Source: Varroa destructor (taxonomy: Eukaryota > Arthropoda > Arachnida > Mesostigmata > Varroidae). From it: DNA of 64,000 bases. The notes beneath the pieces are model-generated. The model had not been told where the DNA came from. It made no database searches and worked only from the letters and a program-made list of their open reading frames with translations. Location: contig NW_019211458.1 in the NCBI RefSeq assembly GCF_002443255.2, forward strand, positions 32,139,319 to 32,203,318, given 5' to 3'. Below, in pieces: positions 50,046 through 63,600 of the stretch. The translations under genes were made by a program, and so were the position numbers. Within the stretch, counting starts at the first letter, position 1; every line of letters starts with the position of its first letter.

Positions 50046-50128
50046 GTCTAGTCTTTCGGAGGAAGGCTCATATATAGTATGTTCAGAAATCAACACGGCC
50101 GCACGAAAGACTAGACGCAATTTCTGAA
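50046..50128. other. Two interleaved perfect inverted repeats
   Basis: Pair A is GTCTAGTCTTTCG (50046-50058) with CGAAAGACTAGAC (50104-50116), 13 bp exact. Pair B is TTCAGAAAT (50082-50090) with ATTTCTGAA (50120-50128), 9 bp exact. The left arm of B lies inside the loop of A and the right arm lies outside it, so the two stems interlock as a pseudoknot would if transcribed, or compete as alternative hairpins. Alternatively A could be the ends of a very small inverted-repeat element. No coding frame is associated. Confidence 0.65.
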
Positions 50129-53100
50129 GGGAATTTCTTCTAGATCTTTTTCGTTGTCTTTGCTGTTTCGTCAGTCTTCCACCGAACCGACTGTTTTTTT
50201 AAACCCGACGTATAGCATCATTAAGCTTTCTAAATCTAGATACGTAGAAGAATATCTTCGACAAAACAAGTATACAGCGTTCATCGTCCCTTAAGCCAAC
50301 TTACTTGATTACTCGCCAACGCTAAAAGAAGTTCGACTTCTATAAAAAATGCATTCATCTTAAAGACTGCTTAGAATTCCACATTAGAAACCATCAAATA
50401 GTGCTATATCTATAGCCCCTTACGGCTAATTTCCGCTGTCAACCACGGATCTATATATTCGCTTCCTGATCTCAATATATGTCCCTCTTCGTACTGGTCC
50501 ATCGCACACTGTGATTTGTATCTTCCACAACATCCATTTTTTTGCTCAACGGCAAACATCGTGACATGTTGCTTTGCAATTGGTTTCTAGTATAGATAAA
50601 AAGAAAAAAGAAAAAAACATCTAGTCTCCTTATCGCTATATGACATTGGAAAACCCCACTAAATAAAATGAGAAAAATGGGGTCACGATAAGTGGTTGCA
50701 TGCTACAAGCACCACAGGCTGCTTTGCCCGATTGGGGCAAATCACGAGCCACTCTAAGCTTATTTATGCGTAAAACGCCTTCTGAGGTTACCCTCCGTCC
50801 TGGAATTTGGTGGCGCCAGGTTTGTCAGTAGCACCTAATTCATAGTCTCAATAACAGGCTAGGGCTGCTCCAACAAATTGCGCGGTCTCAATACCGGTCG
50901 TAGCTAGTTCCTATATTCGATGAGACCTCTCCACATGTCGCTCCTGCTCGAGCTGCTTCTTTTTCCAGTGAGCAAACCCTCCTTTAGCACAAAAATTATC
51001 GCTAGACTGCATTTCTGTACTAGAATGCACATACATGCACCTTATAGTCGTGGCCAAGCCTCTGAACAGACTGCCGCTTAGTAGCGTCTGCCAACGTCGT
51101 CCATAAACTAGAGATGGGCAAAAGTGGCACAGACTGGGCCAAGTAAAGACATTGGGGTTGACCCAAGTGGGAACCCGTCATTTGCTTCAGACTCAATATT
51201 GGGCTGCCTTTAAAGAGTTGTCCCAATCTAACAAAACGCCGGCAACAGCAATAGCTGGTTTGAAGACGATAGCAAACTGACGCCAAACATAACTAACATG
51301 AAAGCCGAAGTACGCTTACTAAAAAATATGTTTATTAGACGATTCAGTATGGACATACAAATAAAAAGGACTGAATATTGTATCAGCTCGTCTTTGCCCA
51401 TTAGTCAGAGATACTAAACGCGGTTCTAGATGTGATAAAACTCAAAAAGCCGGCCTTATAATCCGGCACTCGGTGTTCGTTCATAAATGTTATAATTTTC
51501 AGTATGATTTGTTTTCTTTCTTAAGCATTTTTCCTTTACAAGACATCCGTTTTGCCCATGTGTTTTATGATTCTAGTTTCACCGGAGCTCCACTGAATAG
51601 CACTTGACATTACAATAAAGTCGGTTACATCAGCTCTGACAAACGTTTCGCTATATACAGTGAAAAACAGTGACAGCAGCATCATGGTAGAACGCACGCT
51701 ATCCCGCCATGTTGTTGATTTGTAAAGGAGTAGTGTTTGCTGTCCATTAGGCAGATTATCAATCACAAAATACAGACGCCTACGGCTTACACAAAATATA
51801 CTTCAAATAGATTGTGCAACCAAGATGTCTAATACGGCAAGAGACGATAAACGGACGTTCCAGCATTAGATACACTTCACGTAAACTTGATGAAAGATAA
51901 TGATACCATCGATAAGAACTGAAGGGTGTTCTTCACTCTCACTTTCTCTTTGTCTCGTTGTCTTCTTTCCGTTTTTCTCTCTATCCATCTCATGATAAAA
52001 ATCAAGCGCCTACCCTTTCCGTTCCTGCAGTGTTTTGTCGGCGTAGCTTCATGATTGCTTAGTCACATCTGCCTGATAACGGGACTTTAATGTCATTTTG
52101 GGCGTCGGAGACAAAATGTCAGAATGGCCCCCCCTTTAACATGGAACAACGGGACCAGTGTGGCCCTGACCGCCTAGTTTCGGGACGATTCTTCACTGGT
52201 TGACTGACATAAAGGATCAAAAGGGCAAACGTCGAATTGCAAAATGGTGAATGTTTTTAATTTCAGAATCATACATGGATAATGATTTAATAGAAAGCTT
52301 TATCTAGATGTTTTTTTTTCCATTAAGCTTTATGAGGCGATATTCTCAAGAATCCTTGTTAGACGAGGAAAATTCGCTATGGGTTAATTACAACTATGGT
52401 AATCGTAGCTATGTCGATGACTCTTCAAAACATGCTGTTCTCTACTGTGTAATAGTCACCAATGCCAATATGTACGATCTGTGTATATAGCAGGAAATTG
52501 TTAGCATGAAGAACCGAGCATGAAGAATAAAGGAGTCAAAATGAATGAATAAATCTATCTTTTTTAAGGAATCGATTTCGGATGTAATCATGTTGGGCAA
52601 TAGACGTATTTGCAAATTTGACCTGCCTTTGGGCAGCCTAGGTGCTACTAATTAACTTCAACGAGCTGATCCAATAACCGAGATGATCAAAAACTCGATC
52701 CGTATGCATACGAAAAATAAATTCACACAAAAGAACGGCCCATTAAAAAAAGTTGAATATGTGCTACTTAAATGCCTATCGGCCCTGTTCTGGCAGACGT
52801 CTCTCCGAATTATAACATACTCACAACACTCTACCCGTAGAACAGTTTGATTGTCGCGACAAATGGACACTAGTAGATAGACGTAGCTCACAAGAGCGGA
52901 AAGTCTATTAAAAACAAATCTACTAACAGCTTCTTCGTCGTTATGTGTTTGCTTACTTAGGAAAATTTAGGCGTAGACACATTTTGGGAGTAATGGACCA
53001 CCTAATCCAGTGTCCAATTATAGAGGCACCGTACGTAACACCCGAAGCATTTATTTGAAAAACAACACACGCGACCGATAAACTTTTACATCAATAGTAG

Positions 53101-53531
53101 CTTTGATTGATACGGTGCTCGATACCATAAAACAAACAACTTCACATGCGTTGTTTGTTCTGGACAACCCGCTGAACATTTCGCATTTGCGATGCTTTAA
53201 CAACAAATAGTCGTAAACACGTGTAATATTTAACCGATTCAATACACCCTCGTCTATGCTACATATCAATCATAATAGGCCTTAACGCCACAATAATCAA
53301 GTCGTCCTTTGTCCGCACGATGGCAGCTGGACCCAAGATACGCTGCACTTTAATTCAATGTTCAATGTTACCCACGGCGTATCTTTCAGCATATAAACGC
53401 CCATTGTGTCAGCGACGTAACAGGCATCATTCCATTGAGATGGTTACACCCTGATGCATGGCTCGACTTTTATCTTCATTTAAGTGAAAGCGTCAACGCT
53501 TGAAAAAATGCCAAATACAAGTGTTTCAATC
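50129..53531. other. Stretch without a supportable gene
   Basis: 50.7-51.3 kb is GC-richer, with an 88-codon minus-strand frame at 51020-51286 but no motif. A pyrimidine-rich run lies near 51936-51990. Other frames are short and AT-driven. Confidence 0.6.

Positions 53532-53558
<27 letters not shown>
53532..53558. repeat. Poly(T) tract, 27 bases
   Basis: Longest homopolymer in the window, uninterrupted. It could be the reverse-complement tail of a retroposed sequence lying to its left on the minus strand, but no body was recognised. Confidence 0.95.
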
Positions 53559-53562
<4 letters not shown>

Positions 53563-53863
53563 AAATGAAGTCTTCCAGCCTCAAATGTTGCGTGCCGTCA
53601 TCTTGAGCTAAAAAAAATATAACATCAATTAATGCACTGGAAGAATTCATTGAAAAGATCGTTCACTACGACTGTTGCAGCCATAGGTGTTGCTGTTGTC
53701 GTTGCGACCCTGTTGTCGTTGTCACGTACTTGTAATGGCAGCAAGGCTATGAAAGATAAACAAAGGTGAAACGCTAATACGACCAACAAAAATGGGCGGT
53801 GACGATTGGTCCCTTTAAGAGTCAGGTCCAGATAGAACATGCGAAGATCGATGCAAACGCCTG
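53559..53863. other. Interval between two poly(T) tracts
   Basis: About 300 bp flanked by T27 and T16. A minus-strand 71-codon frame at 53625-53840 contains leucine-rich and alanine/threonine runs with no recognised motif. A tract-bounded insert such as a short retroposon could look like this, but no family features are visible. Confidence 0.4.
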
Positions 53864-53879
53864 TTTTTTTTTTTTTTTT
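53864..53879. repeat. Poly(T) tract, 16 bases
   Basis: Uninterrupted run of 16 T, about 300 bp after the T27 tract and in the same orientation. Confidence 0.9.
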
Positions 53880-56800
53880 CCACTATACATATGTATATAG
53901 AGGTTCAGCGATGCACGTAGAAATATGCTAACAAAATCGCATGAGCAAGTCGATTTCTAGAGCAGGAAGTGTTTAGAATAATTTTTCATCACATCACTTG
54001 CTACTAGGGAACATATGTCAGCAGCATATACATATAATTATAATATAATTATGACCGGATAATTAATTCAAAAGAATGTGTATTCCAGTCGCCTTTTTGA
54101 TGTTACTGATACCGCTGCAACAATATGTGTCCACCAGTCGAGATGGATAACTTTTCATGTGAACAGCTTCTGCTAGCGTGCAGAAAACATGAAGCTTTGA
54201 TTGCACGTTTTTCGCATTCTTGTTGTCACGAACACTTCCGAGCGTCGAAGGTATTGGGGTAAAAGTGATGATGCATTTTCTATCGGACAGGAGGTAAATT
54301 TACCCCACTTCGCACTGTGCATGCACGTCTGCTAGGAAACGAGTGAGTAATCTTGTTGTCAACATTGGATGGATGCACAGCTAAAGGAGCCCTATGCAGG
54401 GGGAAAATTGTGCACATACATCTTACACAACGTCGTTCCTGCGAGTTTATCTAGTTAGATGGATATCGACACTATACATACTATGTTTACGAAAGCAAGT
54501 CAATAACTACATCAAGTAAGTATTACGCCTTTAATATAAGTTATGAATGCTCTGCAAAGTTGTTTTTAAGAATACGATTTCAGCGTCAAACACACTAGGC
54601 GTTAAACATACGCATGAACATTTCGTTACAGGATAATTTTCCAATAAATTATCGTGAAGTAAACAATCTTCATTCTCAATGCCCTGTCCACAGATGTTCA
54701 TTTTGCACGTTAGTCCAGATCGTCTCCAAATTTCTCAATGTGAGCCGATCTTCATTCTTCGCATAGATCTGCGTTTGCTTGCATAGATACTTACGCCTAG
54801 AACAAGGTGTTCCCTTTATATTTTCCTAGTGTAGCCAGAGCTGACCAAGATGACAAAAGATGAAGATCAGGTACTGAGCACGACGGTCCGTTTACACTAC
54901 AACTAATAGCCATAATAATGTCGCAGGAATTCGAAAGAAGAATAGATACTCATATATAGATATATGTACACTATAATACATAACACCAGTTTCAGCCTTC
55001 CAGCCAACCATCGATGAGAGATAATCGGTTAATCTAGCTCACTCTAATGATTCCTATATTTTAAGCAGGCTGAAAAATTGTCAAACGATTCTTAAAAAAA
55101 TCTTCAAAAATTAAAGATAGCTAGAAACTCCTAAGCAAGGCGAATTTACGTAAAGTGTAGCAATAAATGGGCTTTGGCAAACAAGTTAATGGTCGTATGT
55201 AATGAAGCCAGCGACGAATTAGCTCTCTGGTGGCCATGCATTTGTGCTCAGCAAAGCTCGTCTCAGGTCGCCTGTTGACTTTACTTCATTCATCAGAGCT
55301 TAGCGAATTTTTTGAGCTTATACAGTTTATCAAGAACGAAAAGCCACCAACAATCCCTGGCATAGGGAATAATTGACGGCACCGCTGTCTAACAATTTCT
55401 GCTCGAAGTAAGTGTCCAGTTGTTTCAGCGGCGTGCAGATAAGTGAGCTCAAGTAAACCGGCGCTAGTTTTTATAGCAAAAAAATGTTTAGAAACATCTG
55501 CAAGAAACGAATAAGATAAGATCGAGTATGCTATCTAACCTATATCAGGATAATAATAATAGTTAAGCATTCAAGTTACATATATGCTCTAACGTATGTA
55601 TAATCTAAGATTGATGGAACTTGCTGATTGAACGAACTTAAGAGCTCTATGATATCAGGTATTATTATCTAAACATAGTAATGCGCTGATGTGGCCAAGG
55701 CAGCATACGACCACCTTACGATAAGTTTTTAGTATACAAAATTGATTTGTACAAATGAATGATGAACAAATTTAAATTAAATTCATATATAAGGTGATTG
55801 ATTTTTCTTTCGGGCCCCTCTCAGGCGTATATTTTATACTTAATTACATACGAAAATCAATACTCTCCTACAAGCAATTTCATTGCAAGAAGGTATCTGA
55901 TAGTGTCGAAAATGAATTGGGCTTTAATATGGAGTGACAATTATGCTCGTGAACGTATCTTTGTGATGTAATAAGAACAATTGATTCTAAGATATTTTGA
56001 GTGCAGTAAAGCGCATCTTTCTTTACCACAGTTAGCGTCGCTACAGGCAGAGGCTTAGACTATGAAATGGAAGGTGTAGTTTCAGGTTTATTTTTCTGTC
56101 TCGGTGCTGATCCAACAAGCTTATTCCCTTCTAAGGGCTCGGTAGTCTGCCATCAATCCGAAATTTCTCTTGCACTACGTCGAACTGCCACACTGAGAAC
56201 TCGATTCGTCCCTTTAGTGTTATTATATTCAGTTTCATTTGGTTCCGCTTTCGGATTCGCTTTTACTGACAACTCGTACACAATTATTCATACCAAGCAT
56301 GCAGCATCTTCTCTCTTACAAATAGGATAGCTCAATCAGGTCAACGATATACGAACTTAATTTCTATACGAAACAGTTCAATACCAATAGCTTTTGCCGA
56401 AAAATCTCGTCTTTCGTTATCAGACGAGTCCACTCATAGGAACATGCGCATACATCTGTACACACAATAGAGCAAAGACAAACTTACGTACAATAACCAT
56501 AGCCGTATGCTAAGCTGGGTACGCGTGAGTGGAAAATCTATAGCAACGGATTTTTGCTTAAGATGTTGTTATTGTGGTTAGTGTTACTAACGAAACAAAG
56601 TACCGAAATGTATGATTGCACATGTAAACTCATGTAAAGGTTTAGATACGACACTGCACGGACATTATACGTTGCTCCACACATATATAATGTCGAGTTA
56701 AATAGTTGCTTCGTACTTTTTCCAGTATGCATAGAAGTATACAGAGATACATTGTATATCTAATTGGTTTGCCGTCCTCAACGTTTCCAGCGACGACGGC

Positions 56801-58451
56801 GAGGTACCGCCATAAAAATTTAGGGTTCATATGTATTTCCACATGACAGCCAAATACACAGCAGCAAAACTGACGGTGGAGGAACCCGACAACTGTTCTC
56901 TCGTGGTCGCCGTAGTCTTTGCGCGCTCAATAAAGAACTATAAGGAAAGACTTGGAAAACGAAAGGAGGCACGCGCGCTAAGATCTGTCCCTCGAATGCA
57001 ATACTGGGTTGTAACTAATGTAATGTGAGTGATGGCTGGTCTTGTATACCCGCTTTCCAAACCGCCGTGTCCTGGAATAAGAAGCATTTCAGGTTTCCTT
57101 TCCCGCAAAATCCCCGGTTAAGCTTCTGTTGTTACAGTAATAATACATTGCCGAATGCTACTCTGTTCAGCCGTCGCCACATGGCAAGTACACATGTTTT
57201 ACATGCATGTAGTTTATGCTTTTTCGTCATTCTAGCGCATGTTAATCAAACGATACGATTCGATATTGTGGCGTAGAGGAGTGCGGAGAATGAAGCTTAT
57301 CGTGTGATATACGGTTCTCACAGACGCCGACAGATGGCGGACACGACAGTGCCAGACGAGAAAGGAGCGACAACAAATCAGACAGGAGATAAGTAGGATT
57401 ATTATAGCTCCTGTTACAGAATAACATATTGCTAGATACATGATTTAATTGATGGCTAATTGGACGGCAAGACCGATTACCATTAGCAAGAAGAGCCCTG
57501 GCTGTAACTGAACGGCTACCATTTGCAGCGATGCCGTGATTGTGTCACGCAACTAATAATATTGACGCCGAGAATAGCGAAACAGTATATTACTTTTATA
57601 GGAGTTAAAGAAAAGCTTCACTATTAACCTCAAGCAACAGAAGGTTTCAGGGCTTCGAACATATGCTCTAGAATGAGCTTTTTCTATAATATATTATCGG
57701 CAGAAGGTAATTCGGTACGTGCGTTTTAGCAGTGACTTGGTGTTGGAAAGTTACTTTAATATGCTTCTCTGTCAACCTAAGAAGTATCAATAAGTTCAGG
57801 GGTCCTTTTGAGCTCATTCACATCAACTAACAAACGAAAATTAAACTCAAAGAACAAAAATAATGTTATACTTCAAGTGTATATTAACACAACAATAAAT
57901 CAATAACCGTTTCAGTATCTACCCCCATCGTAGCCATCTACCTTATCATATTATTACTTGTAGAAGCACCCACACTAGTGATTTTCGGACTAAATGTCAA
58001 TAACAGGCAGGTTTTCAAATTTGATGTCAGCGGTCATTTTATTCAATAACCTATAGAGTTAGAATCAGATCGGAATGAAGTTTCATCGACTCCAATACCA
58101 TCATCTCGGTTTAAGATTCTCCAGTTGTAACAAAAACGTGCAACTACGATTTTTTATACGTTCTGCTCATAGTACACAAAATTTATTAGCCCGTGTGCAT
58201 TTAGAAATATCGACCTAAGCGATCCAATTAATTACGTCTAAATAAGCATAACGACATCTTTTGTCATCTTAGCTCTTCAGCCCTGCCGTACCGAAACTTT
58301 ACCTTAGTTCAGACCGATCCTATTCTCTATTTCAATGCCTATGTTGCCGACGACGACACTACGTTGAATTGTAATCGTCATATCACGAAAGTTGGCTGTT
58401 TAGTGCGTAAGAATATGTTGATATCTGCGTTTGACCACACAACTCAGGTCT
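53880..58451. other. Long stretch without a supportable gene
   Basis: Holds an AT-only palindrome at 54034-54052 (ATAATTATA-A-TATAATTAT) and short AAT runs near 55551-55561. Frames at 56067-56330, 56831-57028 and 57025-57276 are modest and unsupported. From 58229 to 58450 a plus-strand frame without an ATG at its start stays open just before the decayed block at 58452, in another frame. Confidence 0.55.
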
Positions 58452-58715
58452 AACGGCTATGAGCTGGTTGAGTACTGCACGACGATGTAAACGAATACGA
58501 AAATCGTCAGAATCGATCCATCCGTTCCACCCTCGGATTTATTCTGACAGCTATATGAAGAACGAAGCAACCCGATAAAGGTTTTCGCACTTCAATCGGC
58601 CAGATCTAAACAAATCGATCGACAGGTGACTTCATTGTCAAGAAGACTGCCCCAGTGGAAATGCAGTAGGAGAACCGACGCCAGACTAACTCGAAGAACT
58701 AATAACATTGAACGT
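58452..58715 (+). pseudogene. Possible decayed coding segment, family unknown
   Basis: A single frame of 88 codons is broken only at 58488 (TAA) and 58545 (TGA), with protein-like composition (for example SNPIKVFALQSARSKQIDRQ near the middle and several basic residues towards the end). The preceding open frame (to 58450) is in a different phase and includes the run YVADDDTTL. That superficially recalls a reverse-transcriptase active site but lacks its usual surroundings. Could be a fossil gene or chance. Confidence 0.2.
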
Positions 58716-59001
58716 TGAATACGAGTTTAGCTTTTCGTAATGCTAATAGATTTGAATTTCTTCAAAGGTGCTAACCTGGGATGACCTATAATGAAAGTGT
58801 TCTTCAGCACAAAACTAATAACGCTGCCTTAAAGTTGGGGTAGTGGCGAGTATACGGCGTTACGTCGGCGTCACGGTTCACGAAGGTCGAAACACTGGAA
58901 TGGTGAAAGTCTATACAAGGACTTGTCCTAGCAAACACCAGTTTCATGTGCTACACTCAAAAACCTGGATAGTATTATTATTATGATTTTGATAATACCG
59001 G
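58716..59001. other. Short unassigned interval
   Basis: AT-rich, no frame or element recognised. Confidence 0.6.
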
Positions 59002-59022
59002 TTTTTTTTTTTTTTTTTTTTT
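59002..59022. repeat. Poly(T) tract, 21 bases
   Basis: Uninterrupted run of 21 T preceded by an AT-rich trinucleotide-like stretch (TATTATTATTATGATTTTGATAAT). It may be a microsatellite or a retroposon tail read from the other strand. Confidence 0.95.
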
Positions 59023-60558
59023 CACTGCCTGGGTGGTTACAGAACTATTTTGATACTATTTTTCGAAGAGATATTATATTTGTGCAGCAAGTGAAGCTGA
59101 GCCGTCTTGTTGCTAAGTGGCCTATTACTTTGTTGCATTTTTTTCTTTGACCAGACTGGCAAAAGTCTCCACGTTATGTATTCAAAAATATCCTTAATTT
59201 CCACATACAATAATAATCATCCCTTAATTACACAATATGCTCATGTCGCATGGAGAAACATGTCGTAGGAATCATATGTTAAACAACCGTTCACCGTAAA
59301 CCTACTACCGACCATTATAGCAACGATGATCGTATCGTAACACGGTTTGTGCGCAGTAAAATGTATCACATGCCTTAAAGGCCTCAGAGACCATCAAAAG
59401 GCCAATGGTTCAAGATAAATAATAATAAAAGCTCATTTTGATAATAGTTATTCCGTCGGTGGCTCAGAAAGAATGCACTTAATATAATTAGTATATTGAT
59501 ATACTATTCGAAGGGTCTTGCCTGGCAACCTTATAGAAACTATTGAAGTTGTTTTGGTAAACACTGATTAGATGTGAAATTAATTTACCGACATGCATAT
59601 GAAAGGTATTTGAAGTTAAAACTTCAGAAATTTCAATGATTACGTAACATGGATATTGTAGTACTTCAAAGCTTTGCCCATACATCACAGTTGCACACTA
59701 AGCAAATCGAATGGGGCCACCATCCGTTTTTCAATCGTAAACCGTATATATGAGCTTCGTCATACTCACGACCCGATTATCAATCATTTACCGAAGGCAA
59801 GATTTATTCGTCTATAGATTTCAGTAAATTTACGATTTTTTTCTCCTATTTGGCATATGTCTCTTTTCTGTATACCCAATACTAGACTGTATTTAATCAT
59901 TTCTGCAAGAACGATTAGAATCGGCCGAATCATCGTCGGCAGCGGGTCATCATGAGCAAAGACACGTCTTAGGTAAAAAGAGCTTCTGCTTCCGTTCCGT
60001 TATGTTTTTTTCAGTTTTTAAAGTGACTTGCCCATCAATATGGAACGTTCTGAAATGTCTACCGCTAAACTAAAAGACAAGCATCGTATTTTCGAGTAGA
60101 CTTTTGCTGTATTACACCTTAGTAGCGCCGGTAATTTGCATTTAGCACAACGCAATCAAACCGTTTCAATCAGAGAGTCTTCCATCATAATAAAAAGGCA
60201 CTCTTTTGTTCAGTGCACAGATCCCATACAGCAAAATCTGGGCCGATACGAAGGAAGCTTAAAGGTGGTCTGCATAACTATAGCGGAGTCATACGATAGT
60301 GTAATCGGTTAAACTGCGATGATCAATATCATTGTTTTGGGATCTTTACAATCGTTCAAAAAAAAAACCACAAGTTCATAAAGCTGACTTCGACGAGCCG
60401 GGACTAGATGCTGAGTTCCAAATAATGGCCGATCAATTTTTTCGTGATTATCGTTTTCGACTTAGGACAAGGCGAACGTTTTTGCCATGTAAAGAGGGAG
60501 ATAATCGAAAACAGCGACAGAAACGCTCCAAACTGTCATAGACGCAAGTACATACATA
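59023..60558. other. Stretch without a supportable gene up to the assembly gap
   Basis: AT-rich. A plus-strand frame at 60332-60541 opens at a TTG and gives 69 codons of mixed charged residues (for example KADFDEPGLDAEFQIMADQF), ending 18 bp before the gap. It is protein-like but has no recognised domain or flanking splice evidence. Confidence 0.4.
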
Positions 60559-60658
60559 NNNNNNNNNNNNNNNNNNNNNNNNNNNNNNNNNNNNNNNNNN
60601 NNNNNNNNNNNNNNNNNNNNNNNNNNNNNNNNNNNNNNNNNNNNNNNNNNNNNNNNNN
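60559..60658. other. Assembly gap, 100 N
   Basis: Exactly 100 N, a conventional placeholder for a gap of unknown size. Flanks are ACATACATA on the left and ATATATGTATCTATAG on the right, so an unresolved TA/TACA-type microsatellite is a likely cause. Frames that cross the gap are artefacts. Confidence 0.98.
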
Positions 60659-63600
60659 ATATATGTATCTATAGTTGGTGGAAAATAATGACGTAGTTGA
60701 TCGAACCTGCCGCAAGCGAGCATACATTGTTTCCTCTCGTCTTTCTTCGGTAGCTCAAAAAAAAGGCCCGCTTAAATTCTTGACTTGGATTATTGGGTAT
60801 TCGCGTATTTCGTCCCATCAAAGTGATCCTGCTAAAAGAGAGACGCCAATGAGATCTCTTGTTCGATTTGTTGTCTTGTCTATGTATAGGTTATTCAGAG
60901 GAAAGAAGTAAACTGGGTTAGAACGGAAGTGATTCTAATGTGTAACTTGGGTTGACGCCTATTAGTTAACGTATTACATTTTGCCTCCATTCACATTTAT
61001 TTAGATTTACGCTTTTCCAAATAAAAGAATCAAAGTGGTATTACCATATCGAGTACAAGAATGGCTAAAATCAACCGTGCAGTTTATCTACACAAGCTAG
61101 AAATGATTCAGTCACGATCGTTCTGGCGCACAAAGACCCCAAGATCTGGTAATCTCTTCCATTTTCACAGCAGTCAATAAAGATGTTGTTCTATCGGTTT
61201 TAAAATATACAACAAAGAAAAAGTATAAAAGTACAAAAATGTTAAAAAAGTGTTTGAAACATTTGCCAGACTAATCGTTACCAAAATCCGATTGCACAAC
61301 GATCTCTCAGTTGCTCGGTACGCATGCTGATAGACTGATGCTTTTTATACCATCCTGGAAACATTATTCCATTACATTTTGTTAGTACATCACACAGATG
61401 AAACGTGATTTAAATTAAAAAAAAAAAACATTACTCTTGGGTTCTATGATTTTTCTACAATTTTAGCCAAACCGATAAAATAATTAATTACTTCTGCAAA
61501 CATGAAAATAATTACCGGTAACAGCGGTGTGAAGATGGTTTACTTCAAACTAATGCAGGCCTTCGTTGGTCTCTTAGGTGCCTTTCGACGCTACCCACAA
61601 TCCTTCATTAGACTGACTACTTGCCAGCGGATATTTGCGGGGCTGCTACAGTTGCTCTTGCTTCTCCCGTTTCGTTAAACGTTAAAGCGTTGTTTTTACG
61701 CATTGTCGTTTCGGTATTGTAGTCGCCCTTTAGTCCGCTACAGAGGATGCAATTAAATCAAAGAAATCAGCCGCTTGTTCGCACGCAAAAAACGTAATTT
61801 TCATGGACGACTTAATAAGTCGGGCCACGACTATAGCGGTAATAATGAGACGCCGCCGACAGCGAGCGCGTTCAAAAGGGGTGACAGGAACAGCGAAAAT
61901 GACAATACCCGATGTAGGAAAACTCAAGACGATATATATTTCCCCTGTTGTCTAGTGAAACGTACGTTTAAGTGATTGTCTCTTAGTCTATATTTGTTCA
62001 CCTTGACGAGCAATTTAAACCAGCGTGCCTCCGGCGAAACGTGCGCATCATCCTCTATCAGCTTTCAATATACATCAGTTGCCACGAAAAAAAAAACCAA
62101 TCCATATAGCCGAGCAAAGAAGCGCTAGCAGAAACCTGCAGTAAACTAGAATCAGAACTATGAATGAGAACAGTCAAAAAGCGAAATTAGAAAGAAAACG
62201 TGAGATGATTGCTGGTAGCGATGCTGGCGGCAGACAAACTCGATGATTCCATCTCTAATTAATAATACACCTAACAACATAATGCTGAAAGGCGACAAAA
62301 ACGCAGAATTAATAGGTAAGGTTACAAAAAAGAGAAGGTTATGCTAGCAAAAGGCCAGCATTTTTATCTAATTTTTGACCTGCAATTAAACCTCTTTTGC
62401 CTACCTTCTATATACTACGATGTGACAACTACAGTAGCAATGTGTTTGATCACAACCGATGTCATTATCGTCATCAGTGTAAAACGTTATAAAGCAATGG
62501 AAAATACCGTCAGGAAACAGGTCGCGTGAACCCCCAATAGGAGTACGGACACGGGCACAGTTTTGTCGCTACATTATACCTAAGTAGGTAGATTTTCCTG
62601 TAACTGAACTGATTGATTAGGTGTGCTTTTTTATCTTGAAATTCCAGAAGTAACTCTCTCGGCTATATCATGTACAGCTTTTAACTCGATCACTGGCATT
62701 CATCATACATTAATATGGAACTCAGTAGTTCGCTAATAGATGCATTCCTCAATTCACGTCTTAATGCCAGTTGTAGCAAAGGTCAGAAGCGACTCGACGA
62801 AATCGAAATGTCAGGCCGTCCACACCCCATGAAATCCGCCCCCAGAGACAATGACCACTGGTTGTTCCTCATTGAAGTAGAGATCGATAGCTCCTGGACG
62901 AGAAGAAAGAAAAAGCAATGTTGAAAGATGATCAAATCTCATACATGTGGCGCCAAGGAGCACTGGCGACTAGATGCGTAATATCGCTTCCCAGTCATCC
63001 AGTGGGCCGTCAGTGCCACATTATTCGTGATTGGGCCACGTTAAAATAACGTACGGACGAAAGATTGGAAAGTAAATGTCAAGAGATACTTGAAATGCCA
63101 ATGATTGCTGATAGCGATGGCGTGATTTTTAGTGACGTACCGTTACATGAATGACATACTGATCATAGGTCTAGCGTGTATGCATGCGCGTGATCTATAG
63201 CACATCTATTTGGAGAGAAAGAATAGTGAATGTTTTTTTTCGTGTAGATACAGTTTGGTTGTATGGCGATAGTCAATTTGTCAAGCCTGCCCAAAGGGCC
63301 TCAATAAATAACATGGCTTAATTTTCTAGGACTATGAAACCTTTTTCAAAAGAGCAATGGAAATCAATTCAAATATAGACACAGAGCAATAGTTCTCTAC
63401 TGCTGCAGTTTAATACGAATTGAATCACCTATATCTGAAGGGATACGACGACAATAGGAAGAAACATTTTAATGGGTCGAGGCAGCGAGAATAGGACCGT
63501 TTGTGTCGCCATCGTCACTATTACGGGCAGGGAATTGTGACAGTCGTTAGTAGAAATCAAAAGCGTCTATCAAATAGTTTCGTTTGGATTTTCTGTTGGG

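Noticed and set aside
54034..54052. AT-only palindrome
   Set aside because: Pure A/T palindromes of this size are expected by chance in AT-rich DNA.
58335..58375. YVADDDTTL recalling a reverse-transcriptase YxDD box
   Set aside because: The spacing within the motif is wrong and the surrounding conserved blocks are absent.
60444..60727. Frames crossing the N gap
   Set aside because: They exist only because N codons are not counted as stops.
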